Below, one piece after another: positions 22,139 through 33,234 of a DNA stretch of 64,000 nt. Below the pieces are notes generated by a model, which did not search any database, was not told where the DNA came from, and was given only the letters and a program-made list of their open reading frames with translations. Both the position numbers and the translations under genes were made by a program. Source of the stretch: Closterium sp. NIES-65 (Eukaryota; Streptophyta; Zygnematophyceae; Desmidiales; Closteriaceae); assembly GCA_948144175.1 (NCBI GenBank), contig CANXME010002068.1, positions 3,162,001-3,226,000 on the forward strand, read 5' to 3'. The number at the start of each line of letters is the position of its first letter. Positions within the stretch are counted from its first letter, which is position 1.

Positions 22139-24253
22139 CTAAGTCAGGGTAATGGTGCGCTGTGCTCTGTCTCGGGTGATCTGCAAGCCAAGGTAGCTGC
22201 GCAGTTCACCCAGGTCTGTGCACGTGTGTCTCTTCTGCAGCTTGGACTTCACGTAGGCGAGTCCAGCAGTGTCAGCTGTGGCAAAGACCAAGTCGTCGAC
22301 GTACACGAGGATGTAGAACGGCGGCAGAGAGGTGTCGGTGCGCAGAAACAGCGACGGGTCTGCAGTGGAAGGAGCAAACCCAAGTGCCGCCAGCGTAGTC
22401 CTCAGTGTGTCGTGCCACTCACGCGGCGCCTGGCGGAGACCGTAGACTGGACGCCGGAGACTCCACTGGGTACGAGGAGGGAAAGACCCAGTGAAACCAG
22501 GTGGGCGACGCAGCCAGATCTCCTCGTGCAGGCTGCCCTGCAAGAAAGCAGTGCTGAAGTCGAGAGAGTGCAACTCGTAGTCACGGTGAGCAGCAACGTG
22601 CAGCAGTACCTGAAGAGTGGTCATCTTCGGGGTGGGGGAGAAGGTCTGAAAGTAGTCAACTCCCTGCCGCTGACTGAAGCCACGAGCCACGTAACGCGCC
22701 TTGAAGACAGGCGGAGAACCCGGTGGCCGCTTCACCCTGAAAATCCACATGCCACTGACGATGTTCGCCCCAGGAGGGGGGACAGCGTCAACGTAGGTGC
22801 CTGTGGACTTCCAGGACGCCATCTTTGCATCCATAGCTGCCTGCCTTTGAGAGGAGTAGGGACCCTCTATCGCCTCCGCGTAAGAGCGCGGAGTCGGGAT
22901 GTCTAGTGCATCCGGGTCTCCCTCAGGGGTAAGCAGTACAGACGCGAGATGAGGTGAAGCGGCGGCCAGACACTGGAACTCCTCCTGCCTGTCCTCAAGG
23001 ACGTCCGTGCCAAGGGCACACTCACCCCCGACGGACGGAGGACAGGCAGACTCAGACTCAGCGACAAGACTAGCAGCGAAGTCTAGACGACAGCGCGCAG
23101 CAAAGTCGACGAGCTCAGTAACAAGGGCAGACGCAGCAGAAGACTCGAAAGAAGGGTCTGTGACGGCAGTAGCAAGGAGACGCGTGACAGTAGGACTGGC
23201 AGCACGAAGAGAGTCCGACTCCGGGTCGGCAAGAGCAAGAAGAGAGGACCCAGGAGGAGAAGGCAAAGGGGCACGCAAAGGAGCAGTGGACGGACGCAGA
23301 GAGATCCGGTGCGTGCCAGGGACAGGAGGAGGACGCTGACGCGAACCGCGACCACTAGTGCGCGCAGCACGAACAGGCGACGTAGGACGTGACGCAGGCT
23401 TACGACGCTCAGTAAGACCTCCAGTCGGACCAGTGTAGGGAGAAGGAGCAGACAAAGGGGAGGCAGGCTGTAGCTGTGACTGTGACTGGACAGGCTGTGG
23501 ACCCTCTAAGGGAGAAGGAGGAGGACCAGGAGGAGGTGTAAGACCAAGAACCTGCTGCAGGAGTGGAACGAAGTACGGTCGGGGCCGCGTGGCGACGCTA
23601 GAAACAGCAGGGACAGCACCAGTACCCCCAGCAGGAGTACCCGCTCCAGCAGCACCTCCAGTAGCTCTAGAACCCCCAGCTGCACCTCCAGCAGCCCTAG
23701 AACCTCCAGCAGCACCAGGAGCACTGCCAGGCGAACCGCCAGCGGTAGTCTCAGCGCCAACACGCTCAGCAGCACCAGCTCCAGGAGAACCCGCAGGCCC
23801 AGCAGCTCCAGTACTCCCAGTACGAGCACCTCCGGGACGCGCGGCAGCAGCACCCTCAGCAGCCGAAGAACCTCCAGCACCAGCAGCACGCCTCCAGCGC
23901 CGGGCAAACCACTCACGCAGCTCCTGTGGGGAGAGTGGCTCTCGGCGAGATGAAGCACCCGGAGAACCTCCAGGCGAAGAACCTCCAGTCTCAGCACCCC
24001 CAGGCTCAGCACCCCCAGGCGCAGCACCTCCAGTCTCAGCAACCCCAGGCTCACCACCCCCAGGCTCAGCACCCCCAGGCTCAGCACCCCCAGGCTCAGC
24101 ACCCCCAGGCTCAGCACCCCCAGACTCCGCACCCCCAGGCTCAGCACCCCTAGGCACAGCACCCCCAGTCACAGCACCCCTAGGCTCAGCACCCACAGCA
24201 GCACCAGAGTCACCAGTGACCTCGACAGGCTCGACCGCGTCTACCTGGGACAC
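22139..24253 (-). CDS. Linker and reverse transcriptase frame of E (704 codons open)
   Basis: Begins in the integrase-RT linker (MSQVDAVEPVEVTGDS, then Gly-Gly-Ala-Glu-Pro repeats to about residue 115 and a Gly/Ala-rich stretch), then RT. RT blocks seen: YAEAIEGPYSSQRQAAMDAK, VKRPPGSPPVFKARYVARGF, DYFQTFSPTPKMTTLQVLL, SLDFSTAFLQGSLHEEIWLR and the catalytic palm YVDDLVFATAD (YVDD about residues 651-654). RT would copy element RNA to cDNA in cytoplasmic particles. Part of a shortened copy, so not a complete polyprotein. Confidence 0.88.
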   Translation of the reverse strand: MSQVDAVEPVEVTGDSGAAVGAEPRGAVTGGAVPRGAEPGGAESGGAEPGGAEPGGAEPGGAEPGGGEPGVAETGGAAPGGAEPGGAETGGSSPGGSPGASSRREPLSPQELREWFARRWRRAAGAGGSSAAEGAAAARPGGARTGSTGAAGPAGSPGAGAAERVGAETTAGGSPGSAPGAAGGSRAAGGAAGGSRATGGAAGAGTPAGGTGAVPAVSSVATRPRPYFVPLLQQVLGLTPPPGPPPSPLEGPQPVQSQSQLQPASPLSAPSPYTGPTGGLTERRKPASRPTSPVRAARTSGRGSRQRPPPVPGTHRISLRPSTAPLRAPLPSPPGSSLLALADPESDSLRAASPTVTRLLATAVTDPSFESSAASALVTELVDFAARCRLDFAASLVAESESACPPSVGGECALGTDVLEDRQEEFQCLAAASPHLASVLLTPEGDPDALDIPTPRSYAEAIEGPYSSQRQAAMDAKMASWKSTGTYVDAVPPPGANIVSGMWIFRVKRPPGSPPVFKARYVARGFSQRQGVDYFQTFSPTPKMTTLQVLLHVAAHRDYELHSLDFSTAFLQGSLHEEIWLRRPPGFTGSFPPRTQWSLRRPVYGLRQAPREWHDTLRTTLAALGFAPSTADPSLFLRTDTSLPPFYILVYVDDLVFATADTAGLAYVKSKLQKRHTCTDLGELRSYLGLQITRDRAQRTITLT
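23985..24195 (-). repeat. 15-bp minisatellite in linker of E
   Basis: The clearest array of this kind in the window: about 14 near-perfect copies of CAGGCTCAGCACCCC. On the coding strand they give Gly-Ala-Glu-Pro-Gly pentapeptides. The unit is a multiple of three, so copy number can change without shifting the frame. Confidence 0.92.
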
Positions 24254-24440
24254 ACCTGAAGTGGCAGGACCCTAAGGGGGAAGGGGGTCTACCGGGGGGG
24301 GACCTGGTACCAAGAAGAGCGGGGGTGGGGGGAGGGATGGAGTGCGGTAGGGGAAGAGGCGGTAGTAGGGTACCGACTCGTCGAACGTGACGTCCTGGGA
24401 GGACAGAACACAGCGAGAGGTGGGGTGGTAGAACTGCCAC

Positions 24441-24767
24441 CTAGAACTGCCACCCAGGGGAGTAGCGCGCAACTACAGCGTCGTACAAGGTCTGAGCACT
24501 CTTGTACTGGCTAAAGTGCGCGCGCTCAGCGGTAGGGAGGTGGCGACGCACAGCAAGACGTGCAGCAGCATCGCGCGTGGCCCACTGTGAGCGAACAGTG
24601 GCGTCAGCATCAGCAGCAGGGGCAGGGACGGCACCAGAGGTGAGGTCAAAGAGAGAAAGACCGTCTGCCCTATCGCACTGTAAGAACAGCTGCAGGTCGT
24701 CGACCCAGACCTCAAAGTCAATGGCGCGACCCTCAGCGTCAAAAGCTAGGACACTAGGGGTAGCCAT
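24441..24767 (-). pseudogene. gag N-terminal part of E
   Basis: MATPSVLAFDAEGRAIDFEV to SAQTLYDAVVARYSPGWQF. This is the family gag N-terminus, passing straight into the post-integrase block. The Gly-rich and Cys-His parts of gag are not present. Fossil. Confidence 0.85.
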
Positions 24768-24929
24768 GACGACAGACTAGCAGTGCAAGCAGTGCGGGGA
24801 GGGGCACGCAGTAGCAGTGGAGTTGTGCTCACTAGACAGGACAGGTCGAGCAGCTCAGCAGCACAGGAACACGGTAACACAGAAGCTGCCGGCCTTGTAG
24901 CAACAGCAGCCCCACAGGACCAGCAGCTC

Positions 24930-25640
24930 GGCTCCCCAGGTGGCTCGGGCGGGTCGGGCGGCTTGGGCGGCTCGGGCGGCTCGGGCGGCCCGGGCGGCTC
25001 GGGCGGCTCGGGCGGCTCGGGCGGCTCGGGCGGCTCGGGCACGCAGCGGCACGGGCGACTCGGGCGGCTCCGCTGCTTGGGTGGCTCGCGCGGCTCGGGT
25101 GACGCGGGGGCTCACGGGCGACGCGGGCGTCGTGGCGGGCGGCTCACGGGCGGCTCGTGGGCGGCTCACGGGCGGCTGCACGAGTGGCTGGGGTGGCTCA
25201 CGGGCGGCACGTTGGGCGGCTGCACGGGCGGCTGCACGGGCGGCTGCACGGGCGGTTGCACGGGCGGCTGCACGGGCGGCTGCACGGGCGGCTCACTGGC
25301 GGCTGCACGGGTGGCACGTCGGGCGGCAGCACGGGCGGCTGCACGAGCGGCTCACGGGCGGCTGCACGGGCGGTACGTCGGGTGGCGCACGGGCAGCTCA
25401 CGGGCGGTTGCACGGGCGGCTGCACGGGCGGCTGCACGGGCGGCGCGTCGGGCTGCTGAGGGCGACGCACGGGCGGCCGACAGGCGGCTAGCGGGCGTCG
25501 GGCGGCGCGCGGGCGTCGGGTGGCTAGCGGGCGCCGGGCGGCTAGCGGGCGTCGGGCAGCTAGCGGGCGTCGGGCGGCTAGCGGGCGTCAGGCGGCTGGC
25601 GCGTCGGGCGGCTAGCGCACGGGCAGGCAGCTGACGGGCA
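24930..25640 (-). repeat. GC-rich minisatellite leader of E
   Basis: Plus-strand GGCGGCTCGG and GGGCGGCTGCAC units (9-12 bp) and GCTAGCGGGCGTCGGGCG units (about 18 bp, 25490-25600). It lies between gag and PBS. Frames of up to 283 codons here are translated simple repeat. Confidence 0.8.
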
Positions 25641-25867
25641 GCTCTGGGCGGCGCACGGGCGGCTCACGCGAGCCGCTCACACTCTGCGTAGGGCAGCGCG
25701 CGGAGCGCTAGGGCGCTAGGGCGGGCAACGCGCGGGCGCTAGGGCGGGCAGCGGGGCGCGGGCGCTAAGGTGGCGCTCAGGCTGCTAGGGCGGGCGGCGC
25801 GCTAGCTGCTAGGGCAGAAAAAAAAAATTCAAGGTAGTGGTGGTGGGCCCTAAGCACAGTTCCCACA

Positions 25868-25887
25868 GGGGAACCTGCTCGATACCA
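25868..25887 (-). other. Primer binding site of E
   Basis: Minus-strand TGGTATCGAGCAGGTTCCCC adjoining the LTR at 25888, continuing into the family hairpin and the GGGCCCACC motif (25840-25850). Confidence 0.85.
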
Positions 25888-26019
25888 TGAGAAGAAGTGA
25901 ACGAGAATGAAATGACTATGAATGAAGTGAGTACAAATAGGAAACCCTAATGGGATTGTACCCCCTATGGGATACCCCACTATAGCCTACAAAAATGAGT
26001 AAGCTATAAAGTTCTGACA
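25888..26019 (-). repeat. 5' LTR of E (132 bp)
   Basis: Pairs with 20977-21108 with one difference. It is followed by TAGAT (26020-26024), the right copy of the target-site duplication. Confidence 0.95.
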
Positions 26020-26451
26020 TAGATAATATATATTTCATGCTTATTATAGTGTATGAATGATGATTCATGATTTCCAATGTGTGTGCGTCGAGTCAATAGC
26101 GAGTTATCGCTAGTCGCGTGTCTACGTCGCCGTTTGTGTGTCTCGAGCGGTTTCTATCTCGTCGTTTGTGTATCTCGGGCAGTTTTATTTTGTCATGTGT
26201 AGAACGTCTGGCGTGTCGCAAGTGTGTGCAGCACGCCCTTCAAGAACTGAAGGATGCGTTTATGATGAAGATCCAGAGCCTTGGTCTTAAGATTCAAGTG
26301 ATCGCGAAGTCCGCAAAAAGGGTACACTTCAAGATTTAGCAGATCTCGTCGTTTTACATTACTTTGTGTTGTGCAACATTTCATTTGGCAGAGGCCCTTG
26401 TGAAGTGTAGTTTCGAGACCCTCGGCTCTTGGGGTTTGTAGGAGCTGGGAG
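26020..26451 (+). repeat. Spacer copy 2, middle part
   Basis: Continues the spacer between elements E and G and matches the minus strand of about 19635-20090. Landmarks include TCGAGTCAATAGCGAG and GGTTTGTAGGAGCTGGGAG. A frame (26118-26339) with CRKCVQHALQELKDAF and VIAKSAKRVHFKI parallels CRRCVQQTHQELKDEF and VISKLIKRVHLKI in copy 1. The product is not recognised. It ends with GGGAG (26447-26451), the TSD of G. Confidence 0.85.
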
Positions 26452-26576
26452 TGTCAAACTTATAGGCTATAGTCTGTGTAGGCTGTAGTGGGGTAGACTA
26501 TATGGGGTACAACATTTCTAGGTTTTCCTACTTGTACCCACCTGCTTGCTAGTTTATTCATTCCTCATTCTTCACA
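26452..26576 (+). repeat. 5' LTR of G (125 bp)
   Basis: TGTCAAACTTATAGG to CATTCTTCACA. Seven substitutions and no indel relative to 33235-33359. Confidence 0.95.
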
Positions 26577-26620
26577 TGGTATAGAGCAGGTTCCCTAGTG
26601 GGAACGCTTCCTTGGGCCCA
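26577..26620 (+). other. Primer binding site and hairpin of G
   Basis: TGGTATAGAGCAGGTTCCC follows the LTR. GTTCCC (26590-26595) can pair with GGGAAC (26600-26605), and GGGCCCACC follows at about 26615. Confidence 0.8.
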
Positions 26621-26699
26621 CCACTGAAATTATCCTTTCTGGCCGGAGCGCCAGTTGCTCCTGCCCGAGGCGCGCCTTTTTCGCCGCACTTTCCACGCC

Positions 26700-27140
26700 C
26701 CTAGTGGTCCCTAGTGGCCTCATCGCCACCCCCCCACGCGGCCCCGTTGCCGCTCCTAGCGACCCCGTCGCCGCCTCTCACCCTACACGGCCCCGTCGCC
26801 GCCCCTAGCGGCCCCGTCGCCACCTCTTACCCTACGCGGCCGCGTCCCCGCCCCTGCGCGGCCCCGTCGCCGCCCCTAGCGGCCCCGTTGCCGCTCCTAT
26901 TGGCCCCGTCGCTGCCTCTCACCCTACGCGGCCCCGTCGCCGCCCCTACGTGGCCCAGTCGCCGCCCCTAGCGGCCCCGTCGCCGCCCCTAGCGGCCCCG
27001 TCGCCGCTTCTCACCCTACGCGGCCACGTCGCCGCCCCTAAGCGGCCCCGCTGCCGCTCCTAAGCGGCTCCATCGCCGCCCCTAAGCGGCCCCGACGCCG
27101 CCTCTACGGGGCCCTGTCGCCGCCCCTAGCGGCCCCTTCG

Positions 27141-27174
<34 letters not shown>

Positions 27175-27600
27175 CTTCCTACGCAGCCCCATCGCCGCCA
27201 CTACACGGCCCCGTCACCGCTCCCCTCCCTACGCGGCCCCGTCACTGCCCCTAGCGGCTCCAACGCCACCTCTCTACTGAGCAGCCCAGCAGCTGAGCCG
27301 CCCAACAGCAGAGCCGCCGAGCCGCCTAGAAGCCGAGCCACCGAGCCGCCAAGCCGCCCAGCAACCGAGCCGCCGAGCCGCCCGACAGCCGAGCCGCCCA
27401 GCAGCCGAGCCGCCGAGCCGCCCAGCAGCCGAACCGCCAAGCCGTCCGACAGTCGAGCCGCCAAGCACCCGAGCTGCCGAGCCGCCCGACAGCCGATCCG
27501 CCCAGCAGCCGAGCCGCTGAGTCGCCGAGCCGCCCTGCCGTTGAGCCGCTACTAGTCCTACCGGCGCGCCCCGGCCCTACTTACTCGGACTAGTGAGCTC
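26700..27600 (+). repeat. GC-rich minisatellite leader of G with a 33-C run
   Basis: Units built on GCGGCCCCGTCGCCGCCCCTA (about 20-45 bp) from 26720 to 27260, then GAGCCGCC units (27285-27540). An uninterrupted run of 33 C lies at 27141-27173; its true length may not be reliable in an assembly. No protein is recognised. Confidence 0.8.
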
Positions 27601-27624
27601 ACTCCTTGCTAGGCCACTGCAGTC

Positions 27625-28430
27625 ATGGCTACCCCCAGTTTTCTTACCTTTGATGCTGAGGGTCGTGCTGTTGACTTTGAGGTCTGGGTCGATGACCTCC
27701 TCGAGGAGCGCCTCCTAGCAGCATAGTGGTTGTAGGAGCCTCTCAAGGTGACCCTCGCACCCCCGTCTTTGAGGGGTGTTCCCCCTCCCCCCTCTTGCCC
27801 TTTGTTGCTTCTGCTGCTGCTCCTGCCGACCTCGTTGGTTTCTACGGGGTCGGCGCTGCATCTGCCCCTAGCGGGAGACGCCGCACCGGCAAGGGCAAGG
27901 GGCGCAAGGGAGCTGGAGGGGCTAGCGGGGGCGGTGGAGGTGGTGGTGGAGGAAGTGGAGGAGGTGGGGTGGTGGTGGGAGTGGTGGCGGGGGTGGCGGC
28001 GGCGGTGGCAGCAGTGGAGGCGGAGGAGGCAGCGGTGGTGGCGGAGGGAGCGGAGGTAGCGGAGGTGGCGGAGGCGGCGGAGGTGGCGGAGGCGGCGGCG
28101 GCGGAGGCGGTGGAGCTGGTCGCGACTTTGCGCAGAGGAGTGGGTCCGCTGGTGGTCAGCGCCAGCAGCAGCAGCGCAGTCGTGAGACCCTGTCCCCTCA
28201 GCAGCTTCGTGAGTGGTACGCTGCGCGTTAGCGCGGTGGGGGTACTGGTCCCTGCACTTACGTCCTCCGTACCAGGGACCACACTAGAGAGCAGTGCGGG
28301 GGCCCGCACTCCACCCAGCGCTGCTTCGGCCGCCTGACAGACGCGTGGCTTCACCAGTTCCCTGAGGCGTCAGAGATCCCTCGCTGGGGAGATCTGTCTA
28401 GGGCGGGGGTTCCCATCTTTGATCTTGACT
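27625..28430 (+). pseudogene. gag remnant of G
   Basis: Opens with the family start MATPSFLTFDAEGRAVDFEV, then passes to the Gly-rich part (about 27920-28110) and the C-terminal Cys-His cluster (CTYVLRT... to QCGGPHSTQRC, about 28250-28325). Shorter than gag of F. Fossil. Confidence 0.85.
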
Positions 28431-28450
28431 ATGATGCTATTCTTGCTGCC

Positions 28451-30000
28451 ATGTATGCTGTGTCTGATAGTGTTGAGGGTGATTGTTATCTATGTGTTCC
28501 GCCTAACCCGGGCATTGAGGCTGCTGCTCTAGGTGCTGGTGAGGCTACTGTCCCAGGTGCTAGAGCGTTTGCTTCCCCAAGTGCTGGTGAGTCTGCTCTC
28601 TTGGGTACTACGTCGACGCGGGCCTTACACACCTTCACCCTTGACTCGGGTGCTTCCCGCTCCTCCTTTCGAGGCTGCACCACGCTTACACCGCTTAGTC
28701 GGCCGGTTGCAGTCTCCCTGGCGGACCCCTCTGGGGGTCCTGTCCTTGCTAGCTTCTCCACTGTCTTACCGTGGCCGGCAGCCCCCTCTGGCACCCTATC
28801 AGGTCTCTACCTCCCCTCGTTCTCTACGAACTTGGTGAGTGGAGCTGACCTACAGGATAGGGGGGTTGACCAGTTCACTCCTGCGAGTCAGCAGGTGACC
28901 CATTGCACGTATGCTCGTACAGGCCGACACTTGGCCACGTTCCCCCATCTGCCAAGGTCGAGCCTGTACACACATAGTACTGAGTCTCCTCCGGCTGCTG
29001 AGTCTCGCTAGGTACCTGCGTTGAGTCAGGTGTTTGCTGCAGCGTCCAGGTCAGGTCCTGAGTCTACTCCCTGCTCGTGTCGTCTCCTGTCCCACCAGAC
29101 TCTCCTTTGGCACCACCATCTTCGTCACCCCTCCCTGCCTCGTCTCCGAGGCATGGCCTCCCGTGTCCTCGTCTCAGGTCTCCCCCGGTCTCTCCCTCCC
29201 CTACCTCCGGAGCCTGCCCCTACCTGCGTCCCTTGCGTCGAGGGGCGACAGCGCGCCGCCCCTCACTCCTCCAAGTTTCCTCCCACAGAGGCTCCGCTGC
29301 AGACTCTCCACATGGATGTGTGGGGCCCCGCTCGCGTCCGTGGACAGGGGCATGAGCGTTACTTCCTGTTGGTGGTTGACGACTACTCGCGTTACACTGC
29401 AGTCTTCCCCTTGCGCAGCAAGGGTGACGTCACTGAGGTGTTGATCGACTGGATCCGCGCAGCTCGTCTCCAGCTCAGAGAGAGTTTCGGCTCGGACTTT
29501 CCTGTTCCGCGTCTGCACTCTGACAGAGGCGGGGAGTTTTCCTCTGCCTGTCAGGGAGCCTTCTGTCGTGCACAGGGCATCCGCCAGATCTTCATGCTTC
29601 CGGCCTCTCCACAGCAAAATGGGATTGCTGAGTGCCGCATTTGCATGGTCATGGACGTCGCTCGTACGTCCATGATCCATGCGGCTGCCCCCCATTTTCT
29701 TTGGCCCTATGCGGTTCAGTACGCAGCGCATCAGCTCAACCTTCAGCCCCGGGTATCCTAGCCAGGGACCTCCCCCACCTTGCGGTGGACGGGGAAGGTT
29801 GGCGATGCGTCTGCGTTTCGGGTCTGGGGATCTCGGGCGTTTGTCCACGACTTGTCTGCGAACAAGCTGTCCCCCCGTGCTCTGCCCTGTGTCTTCCTTG
29901 GCTTCCCCATTGACGCGCTTGGTTGGCAATTTTACCACCCCACCTCAAGTCGTGTTCTATCCTCATTGGACGTCACCTTTGACGAGTCGGTGCCTTACTA
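28451..30000 (+). pseudogene. Protease and integrase remnant of G
   Basis: Protease signature LDSGAS near 28645. The zinc module with CVPCVEG lies at about 29100-29245, HMDVWGP near 29310, SDRGGEFSS near 29520 and QQNGIAE near 29610, then the post-integrase block HPTSSRVLSSLDVTFDESVP (about 29935-30000). All integrase core blocks can be located. Fossil. Confidence 0.88.
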
Positions 30001-30149
30001 CCATCTCTTCCCCTACCGCACTGCGCCCCTCCCCCCGCCGCCGCTCTTCCTTGCGCCAGGTCCTCCCCCGGTAGACCCCCTCCCCCCTCAAGGTCTTGCC
30101 TCGTCAGGTGTGTCCCAGGTAGACGCAGTCGAGCCTGTCGAGGTAGCTG

Positions 30150-30360
30150 TTGACTCTGGTGCTGCTAGAGGTGCTGAGCCTGCGGGTGCCGGGTCAGGAG
30201 GTGCTGAGTCTGGGGGTGCTGAGCCTGGGGGTGCTGAGTCTGGGGGTACGGAGCCTGGGGGTGCTGCGTCTGAGGTTGCTGAGCCTGGGGGTGCCGAGTC
30301 TGGAGGTGCGGAGCCTGGAGGTGCGGAGCCTGGGTGTGCTGGGCCTTCTCGTGTGGCCGT
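30150..30360 (+). repeat. 15-bp minisatellite in linker of G
   Basis: Repeated GGTGCTGAGCCTGGG units, the plus-strand form of the linker repeat in E, with somewhat more substitutions. Confidence 0.85.
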
Positions 30361-31049
30361 CGGTAGTGTTTTGTCCAGGTGGGAGCCACTCTCTCCACAA
30401 GAGCTGCGCGAGTAGTTTGCCCAGCGCTGGAGCCGTGCTGCTGGATCTGGAGGTACTACTGTTGCTGCTGGTCCTGGAGGTGCTCATACTGGCGGTACTG
30501 GAGCGGCTGGGACTAGGGGTTCTGCTGGGGCTACTGGAGTTAGTCCTGCTGGAGGTACTGCTAAAGGTGCTGGCAGTACTAGAGCTGACGGTCCTACTAG
30601 AGTTGAAGCTGCTGGAGCTGGAGCTGGTGGGGGTGTTGGCGCTGGTGGTTCTGCTGGCGCTGGTGCTTCTGAGGGTGCTAGAGTTGGCGCTAATGGAGCT
30701 GGAGGTACTGCTGGCGCTGGTGCTGCCACTGGGAGTACTGGTGCTGTCCCTGCTTTTTCTGGAGTCACTGCTCGTCCGCGACGGTACTTTGTTCCGCTCC
30801 TCGAGCAGGTTCTTGGTCTCCCACCCTCTACTGGTCCTGCTCCTCCCCTAGAGAGTTCGCAGCCTGTCCAGTCGCAGTCACAGTTACAGCCCGCCTCCCC
30901 CCTTTCTGCTCCTTCTCCCTACACTGGTCCTATTGGAGGTCTTGTTGAGCGTCGTGAGCCTGCGTCTCGTCCTGCGTCCCCTGTTTGTGCTGCTCGCACT
31001 AGTAGTCGTGTTCTGCATACCCGCCCTCCTACAGTCATAGGCACACACT

Positions 31050-33037
31050 AGATGGCACTGCGTCCTTCCACTGCTCCTATGCATGTCCCGTTGGCGTCTC
31101 CTCCAGAGTCCTCTCTTCCTGTTCTTGCTGACCCTGAGTCTGACTCTCTTCGTGTTGCCAGTCCTACTATTACGCATCTCCTGGCTACTGTTGTCACTGA
31201 CCCTTCCTTTGAGTCCATTGCTGCGTCTGCCTTAGTGGCTGAGCTTGTTGACTTTGCTGCTCGCTGTCGTCTCGACTACGCCGCTAGTCTTGTTGCTAAG
31301 TCTGAGTCTATCTGTCCTCCGTCCGTCGAGCGTGAGTGTGCTCTGAGCACGGACGTCCTTGAGGACAGGTAGGAGGAGTTCCAGTGTTTTGCTGCTGCTT
31401 TGCCTCATCTCGTGTCCACGCTGATTGCCCCTGAGGGAGACCCGGATGCACCAGACATCCTGACTCCTCGATTGTACGCTGAGGTGATCGAGGGTCCCTA
31501 CTCCTCTCAGTGGCAGTCAGCCATGGACGCAGAGATGGCTTCCTGGAAGTCCACAGGCACCTACGTCGACGAGGTTCCCCCACCTGGGGCGAACATCGTC
31601 AGTGGCATGTTGATTTTCAGGGTGAAGCGGCCGCCGGGTTCTCCGCCTGTCTTCAAGGCGTGTTATGTGGCTCGAGGCTTCAGTCAGCGGCAGGGAGTTG
31701 ACTACTTTCAGACCTTCTCTCCCACCCCGAAGATGACCAATCTTCGGGTGCTGTTGCACATAGCCACTCAGCGCGACTACGAGCTTCACTCTCTTGACTT
31801 CAGCACAGCTTTCCTGCAGGGCAGCCTGCACGAGGAGATCTGGCTACGCCGCCCACCTGGCTTGATTGGGTCATTTCCTCTTCGTACCCAGTGGAGCCTC
31901 TGGCGGCCAGTCTAAGGTCTCCGCCAGGCGCCCCGTAAGTGGCACGACACGCTGAGGACTACACTTACGGCTCTTGGGTTTGCTCCTTCTACAGCCGACC
32001 CGTCGCTGTTTTTGCGCACCGACACCTCTTTGCCGCCGTTCTACATCCTCGTGTACGTCGACGACTTGGTCTTTGCTACTGCTGACACTGCTGGACTCGC
32101 CCATGTGAAGTCTGAACTGCAGAAGAGACACACGTGCATAGACCTGGGTGAACTGCGCAGCTACCTTGGCTTGCAAATCACCCGGGACAGAGCACAGCCC
32201 ACCATTACCCTGACTCAGTCACACATGGTTCAGGAGGTCCTTCAGCACTTTGGCTTCACGCACTCCTCGCCTCAGGCCACTCCTCTGTCTACTCGCCACT
32301 CGCTCTCAGCTCTGCCTTCGGATGAGTCCGTAGAGCCGAGTTGCCCGTACCCAGAGCTTGTTGGCTGCCTCATGTACCTAATGACCTGCACACGACCTGA
32401 CCTAGCATACCCTCTTAGCATCTTGGCACACTATGTTGCTCCTCGGAGACACCGACCAGAGCACATGGCTGCAGCGAAGAGGGTGTTGCGCTACTTGTGC
32501 AGTATGTCGGGCATGGGGCTAGTGCTTGGAGGGCGACGTCGAGTGGTCCTCACCGGTCACGCTGACGCTTCTTGGGCTGACGACCACGCTACGCGGCGGT
32601 CGTCACAGGGCTACACTTTCAGCCTTGGCTCCGGCTTTGTTTTGTGGTGGTCTACCCGCTCGTCTTCTGTTCTCGGCTCCAGCTGGGAGGCAAAGATCTA
32701 CGCGGGGGCCATGTCTGCACAGGAGCTACGCTGGCTCATCTACCTGCTGACTGACCTAGGAGAGCCGCCTTGTTCTCCTCCAAATCTGTACTTAGACAAC
32801 AAGGCCATGCTGGCCTTGTGTCGAGAGCGTAGACTGGAGCACAGAACGAAGCACATTGCTCTTCGCTACTTCCTTGCTCGTGAGCTGCAGCAGCGTGGTC
32901 AGCTGCGCCTTGCTTACGTGGCTTTCGAGGCCAACACTGCTGATATCTTTTCCAAGGCACTTCCGCCTTGTGATCATCAGCACTTCTGTACGATGCTAGA
33001 TCTTGTGCCTACTTGGCCTCACTTGCTCACTTCTTGA
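31050..33037 (+). pseudogene. RT and RNase H of G
   Basis: RT blocks HRDYELHSLDFSTAFLQGS-like (about 31760-31820) and VYVDDLVFATADTAG (32052-32096). From 32012 a frame of 341 codons covers the RT thumb and RNase H, with HADASWADDHATRRSSQGYT, EAKIYAGAMSAQELRWLIYL, NKAMLALCRERRLEHRTKHI and ending WPHLLTS. The last part is the best preserved of this copy. Fossil. Confidence 0.9.
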
Positions 33038-33234
33038 TCTTGCTTGTACTGTGATCCTTCTATACCTGCACTTGCTTGTTTACCTTTATATATGATCTTG
33101 CATGTGAACTGGCCTTTTGGCCTTGCTCTTGTGCTCAGATTGTGTGGTGACATTGTGATCCACCCTGAGCTTGCTTTGCTTTGCTTGACTGGTCCTGTGA
33201 CCTCTTGTTCTCCCCCACTTTGCCTATGGGGGTG

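Larger units (their letters stand above)
20977..26019 (-). mobile_element. Copia element E (short-LTR group, youngest)
   Basis: Minus-strand copia of 5043 bp, bounded by 132-bp LTRs differing at one position and by a perfect TSD TAGAT (20972-20976 and 26020-26024). From its 5' end: PBS 25868-25887, GC-rich leader (about 25860-24780), gag N-terminal part (24767-24441), then directly the post-integrase block, linker (about 24290-23500), RT and RNase H (about 23330-21218), 3' UTR and LTR. No protease or integrase core is recognisable, so this is a shortened copy. With near-identical LTRs it moved recently and may have depended on a fuller relative. Broken. Confidence 0.93.

Noticed and set aside
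23589-24275. Plus-strand Ala/Pro-rich frame resembling a cell-wall protein
   Set aside because: Antisense of the Gly-Ala-Glu-Pro linker of E.
24783-25634. 283-codon Gly/Arg-rich frame
   Set aside because: Opposite-strand translation of the minisatellite leader of E.
27141-27173. Run of 33 C as a telomere-like or gap signal
   Set aside because: Lies inside the GC-rich leader of element G between normal flanks; a homopolymer, no telomere repeat.
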